DNA from: Branchiostoma floridae
Taxonomy: Eukaryota; Chordata; Leptocardii; Amphioxiformes; Branchiostomatidae
NCBI RefSeq assembly: GCF_000003815.2
Contig: NC_049993.1
Location: 5,547,686 to 5,611,685 of the forward strand
Length of the DNA stretch: 64,000 bases
Direction: 5' to 3'
This document shows, one piece after another, positions 1 to 12,651 of this stretch; position 1 is the first letter of the stretch, and every line of letters begins with the position of its first letter. Below the pieces are notes generated by a model. It was not told where the DNA came from. It did no database searches and saw only the letters and a program-made list of their open reading frames with translations. A program made the position numbers and the translations under genes.

Positions 1-2564
1 AAACCCAGAAACTGAATTCATGTTTTTTTAATACTTCATTCCTTTGGTGCACAATAAACCTTTTTCTTTGAGATGAAAAGAGAGAAAGTTGATTCAGTAT
101 AGTATATCACTAGTATGATCCACAATGTGTTAATATGGAAGTACCTAAAATAACAAGCTGTCATGTAAGAATGTTACCTAAGGTACATTTGTCTTGTCTC
201 TCTGTATGCAAACCACATTCCTGACTTTGTCTGAGACCAGGCTTTATGACAGAGAGAACTTCTGCCACTCAACAGTAAAGGAAGTCCAAAAGCGCCACCT
301 TACTTGTAATACCAGTTGTAACTTTAAAATATGCTTGAGCAAAACCAAGTGCTACATTGCAGCTGTTTATAGTACGCAATACATGAAGAATTGCTTAATC
401 ACTTCACATCAAATTCTTTCTTTGTATTCATCAGAAGATGTATGGATCTAATATCATCTAGAAGAAGGGTTAGGTGTGGGCTATGGTGGTAATTCTCAGG
501 TTTGTAAAATGATGTGGATCTGGCTATCTCTTTAAACTGACGATTCTTACTACAGTAGATAACAAACCATTCGTTAAGCATTGCACTTTTCAGGTACAGT
601 CTACTTAACAATGTACGTACAACGATGGTGGAAACGTTCTCCGTAGTTACCACATTGATTGGCGACCATGTCAGACGTGAATTTTTATGAGCCATACCAT
701 CTACACCTGTTCATCTTTCAGTAAAGATAGCAGCACATTCAGCAGCGCTGGTGGTCCATTGGTGGGATTCTTAACAATAAAACGAATCATGTAAGGGCTC
801 ATAACCTTGGAGCACTGTCTAATTTTACATCTTCTGGAATTTTCACTGTGCTTGTGTTAGGACAATATCAAAGGGTGAACATCTATAAACTTGGAAACTT
901 GATTTTGGTTGAACATCTCTCTGTCTGTCTGTTGTTACTTTGTCAATCATATATCATTGCAAATCCATTTTCCTTCACAATGACATCCCATTTACTATGC
1001 TATAGCATTATAAATTCATAGTCGAGCATGGTGGCTACTTACAATTTGTATTTGCGTGGTTTGCAAAAAGTTTGGATTTTTGGAGGGTGTAATACCAGGA
1101 CATAAAAGAATATGCAACTAGTAACGACTATACTCCCAGTTGACATAAAATGATATTACCAACTCCATTTATAGACAAGTTACATAGCAAAATGTAATGT
1201 TATTTCCATTCGCCATAAAACTGCATCACAACATTTTCTAAAAGGATTTGTCACGTCAGCCTTTTTACGTCCATCTTTTACAAATCACCAACAAAAAAAT
1301 ATCCTGTTATTAGCTTCTATTTTGTGGAGAAAGTGATGGGCTTGTTTCCGCTCCATTGGGAGAATCTCCAGCGTTTGTGAAATGACATGGTGGCACATGA
1401 AAAGACCCTATTTGCACCAGTCACTGCTGCGACAAAGAACACACAGTTATTAATGGCCAACCTTTCCTCTCAACGGTGGCTCTCTGTCCAAGCTGGGAAT
1501 GACCATCTTTTTCTTTCAGCAAAGGTCTGATTGCTTCTGCCCTCTCGGCTTTGGCCATATTCTTTCGCCAAATTGAACAAAATATGGGGCGCACCCGGAC
1601 AATGACAGCATGACTGTCCTAAATGTCCTGGTCTGTGATGGAGCATCTTGTCCTGGACAAATCGTATGGGTTGCAAATTTCGCTCGGACATAAAATCAAG
1701 ATGGACGATACGGTGACTGGGTTTTCATGATGAGGACTGCAGAAAATGGGTGTAATTTATCGTTTTGGAATCCCAAACTTCATAGAAACGACAAAGGAGT
1801 AATGCATTACAATTTCATCAGAGGAAAAGATGGGGCTGAAACTTTATAGGAAACTAATATTAGAATAATGATTATGGAAAGTCATAAAACATGCAGGCTT
1901 TTGTAGTCTATGTATAGTAGTTGTACTAGTACATACACATGTACTACATGTGTGTATAGTACTGCCTTATACATGTATTGTGGTCTTGTATTTTGATTTG
2001 TAAACTAATCTATCTCTAAGTTCCACAAAATGCTGGTCACTTTCAAGTTAAAATGATCCTCCAAATTTTGTGAAAAGCATCTGATTCATTTTTAATACAC
2101 AAGAAAGTGAGGAATCATGCCCATTCCAAATGACATGTAAAAAGTACTGTACTGTGTAAAGTACCAAGCCGCTATGTAGGACACAATGCCCTTGGAATTG
2201 GAAAAACATGGTGTCCTTGAAATTTTAGAGAACCACTTCCCAAATTTAAAGTGATGGGCATTAAATCAACCATAAACTGACACTCCTTGTAACAACAGCT
2301 GATCGTCTGACAAATGCAAACAAATTACCAGCACATACACAGCTGCTTCTACCAGACCTTATGGAGAAATCTCTACAGACTTTTTAGGACACTACACCAT
2401 CTATGGACCAAACAGACAGGAAAGAAATTGTCACGGGCCTAACCGATTATTTAGATCTGACAAGAAGAGCTTTGGAGTTACATGTAGTTATCCACAGATT
2501 AGGCCTTTACCTTTCTCGGAAAGTTCAAACCTACAAACATCTGCTTGTCTTGTCAGTGCTAGGT
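1..2564. other. intergenic or intronic, no gene recognised
   Basis: No exon with family resemblance was found on either strand. Open frames here are short and have no domain character. If the ZNG1 gene at 8.8 kb is intact, this could be part of its first intron. A short imperfect hairpin rich in TAC/GTA words lies near 1925-1975. Confidence 0.5.
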
Positions 2565-3200
2565 TAAAAATCATCTTTATTACACACAAGATGAATACAT
2601 ACATGTATATATTACAAGCTAAAAACCTAGGACAGCCCTTTGTCTAGATCTGTTCTCCAGGAGGGCGCAAGGTATTAAAAAGAAGTACAGTGACAAATTA
2701 AAATCGTTTAAAAAACATTAACGTCACATTTCATAACATTTTTGGCCCAGATACATCATAAAATTTAGACCCAGATACAAACTAGTTTCTGTAGATAAAC
2801 AGTCCTGAAGTACAGTCCCAAGTAGGTGTGTTTCGGGCACAGTAGATAGCATAGGATGCACAGAGTGTGCACTTTCCCAGTCTACTTTTAAGATGTCTCA
2901 CTTCACGGTCTTTGTAGCTGACCGGACAGAGTGACTTCAGCTTTGCAGTGTTCTCGCCGTTAATCCAACCTCTACTCCCTACTTCAACTGTAACAAGGCT
3001 AGCCCTGTAACTACTGTGCGAGTTTATTTCATTGATCAGACATTCGTATTTGGCCATTTTTCTGTCCTCGGCGTGCTGTGCATTCTGATCAAATGGGACG
3101 GTAAGTTCAACCAAGTTCAGTGTTTGTTGTACAGGATCCTGAATGGTGATGTCTGGTACCAGTGAAGTCGGCAGGATGTCTGGAGGGACTGTTGTGTGCG
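2565..3200 (-). mobile_element. retroelement 3' fragment with nuclease-like ORF remnant
   Basis: On the minus strand an open frame (about 3114 to 2782, continuing open upstream of 3114) reads ...LVELTVPFDQN... then RKMAKYECL and VTVEVGSRGW. This pattern (LVELTVPF, an RK.xKY helix, a V.VE.G.RG strand) is familiar from the C-terminal region of non-LTR and related retroelement polyproteins, where it resembles a restriction-like endonuclease core. Downstream on the minus strand an AATAAA-type signal (GTAATAAAGATG, near 2575) fits a 3' end. Most of the element is missing, so it is a truncated copy. The family assignment rests on motif memory, not a search. Confidence 0.45.
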
Positions 3201-3269
3201 TTCCATATCAGATTAAGATTCAATTTTTGTTACCGTAATCTTTTTTCTTTCGTTTCTTTTCTGTCATGT

Positions 3270-5269
3270 ATTCTTCAGAATACATGTATTCATCTTACAT
3301 ATATACTCTGTGAGGTCATATATGATCTACCATCTTTTAAAATGTTAGCATGAAAGTTCATTTGTGTTGGTAAATGACATTATAGGATAAACTGAACTTT
3401 ACTAACCAACACTACAAATAAGTTGGGACTTACCCCAAATCTAAACGACAATCTTTTATCGTAGTTTGGGTGCAATATGTTTCTAGATCATCCTGTCAGT
3501 ACGATATTGAAACACATAAAGATGGAAAGGAATAATCCAGTGGGCACAAAAATAGAAGAAGGAAAAGGAAAAAAAATGGAAAAGTTTCATGCTCCTTCGC
3601 TTTATTTGCTGTTTCCCCACTTCATTTCTTGAAAAGATCAGAAAAGAAAAGAAAGAGAAGAAGTGAAAAAAGAGGCAGGATGGAAGTATGGAGGAAAGAA
3701 GAGGAGGAAGGAATGAAGGAATGAGAAGAAAGAATCCACCAAAGGTGACATGCAGTATGTTAATGATGGATGATGTTTACTGGTGTTACACAAACCATTT
3801 ACAATATCTGCCCGACACCAGGATAGATATGGTTCTCACAGCGGGAGTGCACTGCGATGGCCAAAAAGACGCCTTCCCATTGCCAAATCTAGGGCGGGAA
3901 AACAGCTGGAAAAATTGGTTTAGTGCTGCGATATGCAGAGGTTCCAACGGCGGGGTTGAATGACCCGTTATTACGGCGCAGATATGACACCCGAGATTTA
4001 CAAGAGCCTTGTGTCAACATTTGACCAAGGTCTGGTGGGCAGATATTTCTACTATTTCTGACATACTTCGATTGAAATAACAGAAGCGCATTCCCGAAAT
4101 ATGGCGTGAGTGTGCGACTGGTGCTCTCTGCGCTCTCCCCGCGTATCGGATTAAGACGAAAGAGAAGCTGGGATGAAAATTGATACAGGGAAAGCAATAC
4201 AATAAGAAAATATTGACGATAAACGATACGGCATCAAAGGCCTCCCCCCATGAGAACAATCCCAGTTATGGGAGTGGAAAGACGACGGGCTAATTTCTCC
4301 CGCAGGCATCTCAGATATTCGTTTGATGTGTCACGTATAACTTCTCCCACTTATGAGTGATTTACAGGGGTTGGGGAGGGGCTATGGAGTGGGAAGGGCA
4401 CGACTGTAACTTGCCCGATGCACCTGTAGCAACGGTCACTTCACAAATGGGCTGTGTACTCAGTCACAAGTGTCCTTTCACCCTCCTAGCCTCTGACTAC
4501 AGCTAGCGGTGTGGCTACAGACATTGTACTACAATGTACGTGCCCTGTCAATGGAGAGGCCACTTGTCCTTATGTACATATTCTTGGCCATGGCCAGGGT
4601 GGCCGAGGCATGTGGACTGGCAGGCGGCAGGTTATTTTAGAAAAAGACAACTGTACAAACGCGGCATAGTGAAGGAATCTGTGTCACGTTGCTCGTTTCC
4701 TTTACAGTTGTCGCAACGTTTCGTCCCTACCTGCGTTAATCTGCAACAAAGTTCTATATAACGGGAATACTCTATTTCTACCAACACACAAGAAGGAGCA
4801 TACTTTGTGTTTTTGAGGTGACTTTCACCGCAAATATTTCGAATTGTTTGGGTGTTCCAGAAGAAACATTTATAGAGGAGGACGCAACACCAGCAGACCC
4901 CCTGCAGAGCCAGACGGGCGTGGGGTGTGGGTTGCCGTGGTGACAAAGTACACATGTCAGCTGTGGATTACCCTTTGCACGCAGGGAGCGCGCTGCGGGG
5001 GGGTGGGAGGCCGTGTGTGTGCGGGAGGGCAGCGATGTACGGACATGTGAACCCTGCACACACCGGGGGTGCTGGTGCCCTTCTAGCCATGGGGGGGGGG
5101 GGGGGGATTATATCATCGGTATGGAGTCACTGACATTAACAAATGGGGCAATGCAATATTTGACTCTTGGAAAGGGCAGAGTTCCTGATGGTCAACCCCA
5201 TCTACGTCATAGTTGGCAATTACAAGTATCACATATGATGTTATATGGGGGGTGGGGGCACAAAATATG
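3270..5269. other. intergenic, purine-rich tract and G run
   Basis: No gene recognised. About 3545-3735 is a strongly purine-biased (A/G) stretch on the plus strand. A run of 16 G lies at 5091-5106. ORFs across these stretches are composition artefacts. Confidence 0.5.
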
Positions 5270-5387
5270 TAGCCTGGTATCCAACAGTATTATAGCTCCC
5301 GAGTCTCTTCTGTCCTCTCCACAAATACGTATTTGCAGAGAGGACAGAACAGACTTGGGAGCTATATTACGGCTGGATACCAGGCTA
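5270..5387. repeat. near-perfect 118-bp hairpin MITE
   Basis: The left arm begins TAGCCTGGTATCCA and the right arm ends TGGATACCAGGCTA. The arms are about 58 bp each and pair nearly end to end around a central AAATACGTATTT with essentially no loop. A diverged copy of the left half lies at about 30069-30165. This is a foldback element or a head-to-head inverted duplication. If transcribed it would form a long stem. Confidence 0.75.
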
Positions 5388-8300
5388 CAAAGTATGTCCC
5401 TGCCACTGGACTACCAAAAATGTTGCCTATTCCAAGAATCACTGATTCTGTCATATTACTATTAGGTAGAAAACATGTGCAGTTTGCCCTTCTACTTATG
5501 GATGTGGGATTAGCTGTATACTATTGACGCCTGCATGAACCAATGAAACAGGTGGGGGACAGGAAATATTGAATTTGGTATTGGAATGGCCAAAATTTCA
5601 CACGGTCAAGAAGTAGGAACATTCGAAATCCTTCTGTCGGAAGTTGGTGATTCACTTCAAATCACCCGGATGGAGGCCTGGCGACCTCTGTCTCATATCA
5701 GCCACATGGTGATCTACATCATTCACCCGGACGGGTGTGTCACCCTGTAAGGGGCGGTATAACCCGTCGTTGTGCGAACATGTGCGAACATATATATAGG
5801 GCTCCCTTGGAAATCAGTTACTACGTTAACTGAAGGGACTACCCTGAAGATCAATAAATAAAAAATAAAAAATTGTATCTTTTACCTATAGTCTGGGGAA
5901 CGTAATGTATCACTTGGAATCTACATGAACTAACATAACAGAAGAAGCAAATAAAATATCGATTTACGGCATGTCTAGATGGTCAAGAGGGGAACCTCTG
6001 TCTTTCCTGTGTGACCTTCCTCCTATGCATGGATAGAGGAATGTATCATTGCCATCTACATGAGCCCATTCTAGGAAGTGTGCATGCTTTCTTGTGTGCG
6101 TGAGCGCGTGTGTGTTTGTGTGTAACAGGATAGGTCACTGAAGACACAGAAGTGTAAGAAAGGAGTAGAAACAGACAAGAATTAATATCTTGGCTCCCAG
6201 GATTCATACATGCGCCGTTCCCGGGCTGCCAGACTTCAAACCCAGACAATAAACCGTTATGCCAAAAGGCTCAGCACAGTTTGGCATGGTCGGTTTGGCG
6301 GTCCTACTGTTACAGAAGCATTTAACCTTAGAAGCATTAAACTCTGAATATTCAAAGATTTATAGTATTTGAAGCCCTGGTTATGAACAGTCAAAGTGGT
6401 CTGCCTATTTTGAGTGAACAAGTCTTTCCCAGACAGACTGATCGATGTGTTAGTTACATGTGGTTCTGCTCATTGTGCCTTGCGACAATGTTAGTCATGG
6501 TAATAAATACAGGTTATGATTAGATACGACAGCTCACATTAGTCCCAACAATAGCGGCCACCAGTCAAGCAAACATCCAGCACCAACCATGGCCGAAAGG
6601 TCGCCCGTGCCTGAACTACGCGACCTTGGTTGACACCGTACTTTGTCAGGGGCTCGCTGAAAATGGGAGACGACGTATGATATAGCCTTATGGTGAATGG
6701 ACACATCATTAGGCAACGTGAAATGGGAAGGGGTGTACGATGGTGCGACTTCATTACGCTAACTGTGGTGGCAGTTGTTTCCTTTAGTGTCACTTTGTAT
6801 TGATGTCAAGATCCAGCTTCGCATATGAACTGACAAACCCAACAAGATACAGTCAGGTGATTCAAAATGTATCAGAGCTGTCACTGTGTAGGTTCTGTAT
6901 AGGGCCACTGTCTATAACAGGCTGTCTTTTCAGTAAACCAATAAATCTTGTATTTAACTATTGATAAAACAATTCTACGGAAAAATGAATCTCTGCATTC
7001 TTGTTGCACTACCCACAGGTTGAAGGCTTTTCCATCTTTAATAATTCTTTACAAAAATAAATATTACACCCTTACCCATACAGTAACAAGTAACAAAAAA
7101 CAAGAAAATGACTTGCTGACATGTTCTATGCTCTAACTCCTTGTTAAGTTCAAGAGCCTTCTTCATTAGAAGTGTCCAGACTTGTTTTATGCTGTGAATG
7201 TTGCCTGTGGATGTAACCATCTCTGTGACATTGTTAATTCCCCATTACCTCATGTCAAATGTTTTACCAAACAGGCTTGGATGCCTGATACAGAGGACAC
7301 AACAATACAACAATGGCAGGCTGACGACAACAAATCATTCCTGTCCCAGGTCACTTCCTGGTGCCAAGAGTCCGACGTTCGGGTCACCGGCGCTAAAATA
7401 ACGGTCGTGGGTTTTACCGACGGGCTTTGTGACGGTAACGAGATGCAACGTTCTACGGTACGTTAGTGACGAACATGCGTCGCCGCACGACAACGGTCCC
7501 CCATTGTTATGAAAATATTGATTCAGCGGGAACAATATTTCCCGAGCAAAAGTCGACAAACACAAAGGGAGATTTGGTAGTGATGGATGTTGCTGTCATG
7601 TCAGTTTTATCTAAGAGGAACATGCTTTTATAATCCAGGATAAATCTTCATCAGCACGGGAGGGAACGGGACACCGGTGGTCCTGATGGGAGGGTGGAAA
7701 TGACTGTGTTATTGTTTGACGTTAACTATGACGTATTAGTGAGCTGTGTTCTTCCTTGGTCCAGTGGAGTTTGAAGCACGTGAGAAGGTTTAGTGACAAT
7801 GTAGGAATATCTGCCTGTACCACAGCAAGCTTTAAACCACACGCAGACAATAGGAAACAGTAGGACAGAGATTAACGGAACTCCGACTTACAAACTCTGT
7901 TATAAGAAGCAAGATTATGGAATAATTACATGCCTCTGAAAGAAACTTTTTCTTTGTCTTCAGTTGTTTTTTGCTCTCCAACTTGAAATTTATGACGGTA
8001 TAATCTTTTTGACAAAAGATTTGTGAAATTGCTCTGGAAGAAACAAAATTGCTTCCATTCTTTGGTGGATTAGTGGAAGATTTCATTCATGTCTGAATTA
8101 TTTATCATGTCTGTATATCTTTCAAAACTTCTATGATCTGAACTGCTAGAAATGTAGATCTGGATAAGGACACTGACATTGACATCACTTGACTACATTT
8201 TCTGATGTCCAACTCAAATATTAGGAGGGTACCATCATTTCACAAAGCAGTCTTCTGAAATACTGTAATTCACTTTGTCTTCTCGGTACCAAACTTTCAC

Positions 8301-8472
8301 GGTCTGAGAAAATTTAACTTGTTCTCGGAACTAAATGTTCACTGTGAACGGATTATTTGTTATCATCACCAACATGAATTATCTGTTATTGGTAATGATA
8401 AGTTCATGTTACAGTCGTCATCGTGAAAACTGTGAACATAAAAGTACATTGAAAAAATCAGGAATTACAGTA
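5388..8472. other. intergenic, repeat-derived fragments, no gene
   Basis: No coding gene recognised. On the minus strand at about 6275-6180 a tRNA-like head is visible: an A-box-like TGGCATAACGG, then a degenerate B-box region ending GAATCCTGGGAGCC. It could be a tRNA-derived SINE (low confidence). The segment about 5590-5880 ends in GATCAATAAATAAA plus an A-rich tail and looks like a retroelement 3' end, also low confidence. Confidence 0.35.
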
Positions 8473-8646
8473 GCTACCCTGGAAACCAGACTACCAGGAC
8501 ATGGCAGAGAGTCTGTTCGGCAGCCAAGGCAGGTCTTCCCAGGGATCACAGATAAGCACTCCAGAGAGGAGTCATGCGGGGCGAGTTTGCTGGCCTAGCT
8601 AAGATTCTCAGCCAGTCCTAGCTAAAAGTCTGGTTTCCATGGTAGC
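8473..8646. repeat. foldback MITE with ~20-bp terminal inverted repeats
   Basis: The left end GCTACCCTGGAAACCAGACT is matched in inverted orientation by AGTCTGGTTTCCATGGTAGC at the right end. The interior does not pair strongly. The end sequence (CCTGG..ACCAG) resembles the ends of the elements at 5270 and 10380, so the three may share a transposase or origin. Confidence 0.65.
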
Positions 8647-8791
8647 AATAGCAGGACTGCTGCAATTCCTTAGTGGATTAGAGAATTTTCAGGACCTTTC
8701 AAGGATGGGACAAATAACAACCTCAACTCCAGACTTACGAACAATAGTACTGATCACATCACAACATGTCAAACCAGTAGACCCAACATAC

Positions 8792-8942
8792 CGAGGTATC
8801 CAGTGATGATGGTCACGGGGATTTTGGTGGAATTTGTCGGTGCCTCTGCCAGGATGGGGCAATCTGTTTCTGGTCCAGCCTCCACATCATCACACACACT
8901 GGGCACCAGGTCTGGGCACTCCTCATCTGAGCTGTCGGACAT
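8792..8942 (-). CDS. ZNG1: ZNG1/CBWD zinc-chaperone GTPase, first coding exon (partial gene)
   Basis: ZNG1 proteins are COG0523 GTPases that hand zinc to methionine aminopeptidase 1. The exon starts at the ATG at 8942 and encodes 50 residues plus one base: an acidic leader with CPDLVP (residues 9-14), then CPIL, then KIPVTIITGYL, which is the beta-strand leading into the Walker A loop. The vertebrate protein has the same order: acidic N-terminus, CPELVPI motif (the METAP1 docking element), then KIPVTIITGYLGAGKTT. The donor is CTCG|GTATGT (phase 1), splitting the glycine codon as expected just before AGKTT. I could not find the Walker A exon in 1-8790, so the rest of the gene should lie beyond the left edge. 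This is the leftmost of five tandem copies of the 5' part of the exon, and the only one joined to the GTPase sequence and a donor. Confidence 0.82.
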
Positions 8943-9480
8943 GGTAGTTAACAGCTACACAAACAAACAAATAAACAACAAACAATCAGGATGGGGCAAT
9001 CTGTCTCAGGTTCAGCCTCATCATCATCACACACACTGGGTACCAGGTCTGGGCACTCCTCATCTGAGCTGTCTGACATGGTAGTTAACAGCTACACAAA
9101 CAAACAAATAAACAACAAACAATCAGGATGGGGCCATCTGTCTCTGGTTCAGCCTCAACATCATCACACACACTGGGCACCAGGTCTGGGCACTCCTCAT
9201 CTGAGCTGTCGGACATGGTAGTAAAATGCTACACAAATAAACAACAAACAATCAGGATGGGGCAATCTGTCTCCGGTTCAGCCTCATCATCATCACACAC
9301 ACTGGGCACCAGGCCTGGGCACTCCTCATCTGAGCTGTCCGACATGGTAGTAAACAACTAAACAAACAACTTAACAACAAACAATCAGGATGGGGCAATC
9401 TGTCTCCGGTTCAGCCTCATCATCATCACACACACTGGGCACCAGGTCTGGGCACTCCTCATCTGAGCTGTCTGACATGG
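8850..9480 (-). repeat. five-copy tandem array of the ZNG1 start exon
   Basis: Units of 137, 137, 129 and 133 bp carry, on the minus strand, start codons at 8942, 9079, 9216, 9345 and 9478. Each encodes about 31 residues of the form MSDSSDEEC-P-(D/G)-LVPSVCDD..., followed by an AT-rich spacer built of TTTGT/AAACA words. The coding parts have no indels between copies, while the spacers do. Copy 4 has CPGLVP instead of CPDLVP, and copy 3 has DGPIL instead of DCPIL. In copies 2-5 the frame runs from CPIL into spacer and reaches a stop before the next ATG, so they cannot be read as one fused protein. None has a donor site after CPIL, so they are probably leader uORFs or alternative start regions. 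Decayed copies continue to about 9655. Confidence 0.85.
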
Positions 9481-10379
9481 TAGGAAATGGCTACAGAAAT
9501 AATAAAAAAAATAAATAGATAAACAACATAGTAGCCAGGGTGAGGTGATCTCTCCCTGGATCCTCCTTTATATCATTACAACAAATAAATACTAGTAAAC
9601 AACAAACAATGAGGGTGAGAGACTATTTCTGATTCACCCTTAGTGGTACACACCCCAGTTCTTCTACGACTGGTTTATGGTAGTGCACGCAAAAAAAGTG
9701 AGGAAAAAGTTCTACACTAGGTCTGTGTTTACTTTCTCATATAGTAATTTGCTGCAAAATGATATTGAATACCAACATGGCTGAAAAGCATAGGTAGTCT
9801 GTTTTTTTTTTTGTGAGTTTGTGTTTAGGCTCGAGTGCTATTCCTCCATGTTAAATGTGATCTGCCCCAGTCTTTTAGCAAAGATTGCTGGACAGTAAAA
9901 TGGCACATATTGTCAATGCAGTAAACTTTTTTCTAAGTTCTAACATTAAACCATTGGTCCATAATGATTCACACAATCATACAACAAAATTTGATTTCAT
10001 TATAAAATATGTGAAGGTTTTTAAGAAAATTAATTTCCGTTTAATCAAAAACCCTAATGAAGCATTGTCAATGGCGTCACAAGAATTATGTTAATCACAG
10101 AAGCAACATCTAGCAGGATACAGAGGGAGTCAAGGATATCCTAAGAACATTCAGCTCTGATATGAAGGGTCATGTGAACAAAATGTACAGAAACATTGTA
10201 GTTTCCTGGTTATAAATCAGCATAATAAGTGACAAAAGTGTGCATTGCTATATATTCGCTAAACATCCATAAAAAAACTTAATCTGCAAGATAGGAATCA
10301 AAGAGGACGAATGTTGGACACTTCGGCCCCCTGTCAATCAGGACATTTCGGCCCCAAGCCGAGGACACATTTCGGCTTT
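9481..10379. other. decayed ZNG1-exon repeats, then no recognised feature
   Basis: At about 9515-9575 and 9598-9655 the spacer words (AACAACAAACAAT) and GGGTGAG...TCTCCCTGGAT-type sequence align with degenerate copies of the array unit. The remainder to 10379 is AT-rich, with no coding or structural signal seen. Confidence 0.45.
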
Positions 10380-10479
10380 GCCTGGATACCATACCCCAAC
10401 CTCAAAAATATCTTTTGTGTTGGGGTAGATAGATACACGATAGATACTTGAGATCAGGCTGGGGTTTGGTAACCAGGCT
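10380..10479. repeat. 100-bp foldback element
   Basis: The left end GCCTGGATACCATACCCCAA is matched in inverted orientation by TTGGTAACCAGGC preceded by GGCTGGGG at the right. The inner part also pairs. Related by its ends to the hairpin at 5270. Confidence 0.55.
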
Positions 10480-11944
10480 AATTTCGGCTGGGGTCCAAGC
10501 CCCGATACTAGTAGTTATCTAAAAGATAGCCTGAGCCCTAAGTCTACTAAATAACGTATAATTTTAGGACGTATAATTTTACTTGTACAGTATCATATAG
10601 TGTTCCCCTGTCTACTTGAGAAAATTGCCATTAGCGATTACGGTTTTTGCGTATCCGATGTATGAAGATCCCTTTGGCAATCTTGTACCGTACCCCCCTC
10701 CCACCCGGACAGTTTGTTATTTTGTTTTCAACAGCGTTTTCTTAATGTTATCCATTCCCCACCCTTATATTTGCGTGACCCAAGACCTCCAAACCATTAG
10801 CGGCGTTGGTTTTCTAGTCACTCCCAACCCGTGTCTTTCTCCAAAGTGACTGAACCGTCATTGTTGAAGTACGGAAGGGGCAGAAGAAGCAAGGAGATCC
10901 CTTTTTGCTCCGGTTTTCAGCACGTCCTTAACTTCCCTGTATGTAAGGAAGCTTAGCATTCTGATTGGTTTGGTAGAAATGATATCTGGAGTGGGGCCGT
11001 AGTTTCGGCTCTCTTGCTCTTCTTCTTTGCCTCTCTTTTTTTATCTCGGATCGAGCCTTCGGGTCTCTCTATATGATCTAATGTTATCCCTTCTGTGCAT
11101 AATTTCTCTCTCTCTCCCTCAATCTCTGTCTTTCCCCTTGTCTCTCCCTCTTTATTTCTGTCCCTTCTCCTTCCCTTCTCCCTCTCCTGCTTGTCTCTGC
11201 TTTCTCTCTCTGCCGCTTCCCCGACCCTCCTCTCTTTCGATGGTTGTTTTTGCAGCGATTCTCTGCCAAGACCCGCGTGGGTTTCTGCAAATCCATGCCG
11301 ACAGGACCGCCCCCCTCCCACCGCCCCGCCAAATCAACCTCAAAATCTCATGATCTTGTTTCACAAATCTCGAAATATCTCAATCTTCTTTAAGCTCTAT
11401 CATTTGTAAAAGACTTGGCAAAGTGCTGATATATAAAGGTTATTAGAATGATAAATTTACGCCCCAAATTACCTTCAAATAGTTTTAAAACTCCCTCTTC
11501 TTCTTGTTGACAAAGCAGGGTCAAAGGTCGGATACAACATCAAAACAACAGCACTTTGACACGAGTTTGAGATGTTTTGTTGACGATGCAAATTTTATAA
11601 AATCTTTTTGTTTTAATATTTTTTGTATCATTGTACAACTAAAAAAAATAAAAATTTCGGAGGAATCAGCAATAACTGATAAAATTGCGGGATCGGTACA
11701 CTTGGATGCTTTGAAAGTGGATCTATATTTTCATGGATCAAAAGCGTCCTCTTGTACTTACAGTCATAACTGCACCTTGGCCTTTGACGACGCCGGTGGG
11801 AAAATGCAAGTTTTATGATCAGACCCTTTGCTTGGTTAGACTGGTAACTTGAGACTTAATCGAATCTAGGAGGTACCTTGCAGGTAAAGTTTGGCCGGGA
11901 TACAACAGTACTGCATTACTTTGTTTGACACACAATACTTCCAT

Positions 11945-11964
11945 CAAGGAGGTTAACCTCCTTG
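11945..11964. repeat. 20-bp perfect palindrome with 7-bp flanking direct repeats
   Basis: CAAGGAGGTTAACCTCCTTG is a perfect palindrome flanked on both sides by CTTCCAT. The identical palindrome occurs at 58059 with a different 7-bp flanking repeat, so it behaves as a minimal insertion made only of two fused terminal repeats. Confidence 0.7.
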
Positions 11965-12018
11965 CTTCCATCCTTTCCTAACAAGCAGTCCTTGGCAATA
12001 GATGGCATCGTTAGTCTA

Positions 12019-12141
12019 CAAATAACCTTTGCAGAGAAAGTTATCTGCCTCGAAAGTTCATCGCGTTTTAGACCGACAGGCAAATAACCTTTGCAGAGAA
12101 AGTTATCTGCCTCGAAAGTTCATCGCGTTTTAGACCGACAG
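12019..12141. repeat. 62-bp tandem duplication, two copies
   Basis: Two adjacent nearly identical units beginning CAAATAACCTTTGCAGAG and ending GACCGACAG (12019-12080 and 12081-12141). The lack of divergence indicates a recent event. Confidence 0.85.
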
Positions 12142-12651
12142 ACAATACAGTAGCATAAACAGGGCATAAACTTGACCTTTTCCATGCGACCCCTGGAACG
12201 TAGGGTCAAAGTTGATATGTATCATCCCTGATTGCATTATTAAGACCACGAAGCACAATATAACGGATTGTCGATCTAAAATACATTAGACTTTCCTGTT
12301 ATCAATAACGCTCTTCTTTCAGCTTACGAAAGGTTTGGTTTGTGTATCATATAACGTCAATTTGAAGCTCTGTAACTTCTGTTATAAATGACGTAACAAA
12401 ACAAACTCCGCTACGTGTTTTGTATGTGGCTGCAGTACTTCATTTAGTCGTATAGCGTCTCTTTTCAACCGTGTAGGTTGCAATACTTTGTATCCGACTA
12501 GAAATGAGCGTAGAAGGGTAAATAGTGTATTATTTCATTGTCTAAGCCCGTTTTTACGTCTTTTCCGGCTCGCAGAACATGTCTATTCTCTGCAGTATTG
12601 TTATTTCTTTGGTCAAGGTGAGAATTTTAAGAACCAAATATTTTAAAGCAC

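Larger units (their letters stand above)
10480..12651. other. intergenic, polypyrimidine tract, no gene
   Basis: About 11010-11240 is a C/T-dominated tract on the plus strand (CTCTCTC/CCCTTCTCC words). Overlapping long ORFs on both strands here are composition artefacts. No domain-bearing frame was found. The palindrome at 11945 and the tandem duplication at 12019 are listed separately. Confidence 0.5.

Noticed and set aside
8803-9361. Plus-strand ORFs through the tandem array (SGSASSSSHTLGTRSGHSSS...)
   Set aside because: These are the reverse of the ZNG1 exon copies. The minus strand has the start codon, the CPDLVP motif and the conserved KIPVTIITGYL continuation.
10953-11409. Overlapping ORFs of 82-122 residues on both strands
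   Set aside because: They lie in a polypyrimidine/polypurine tract and consist of simple-sequence residues.
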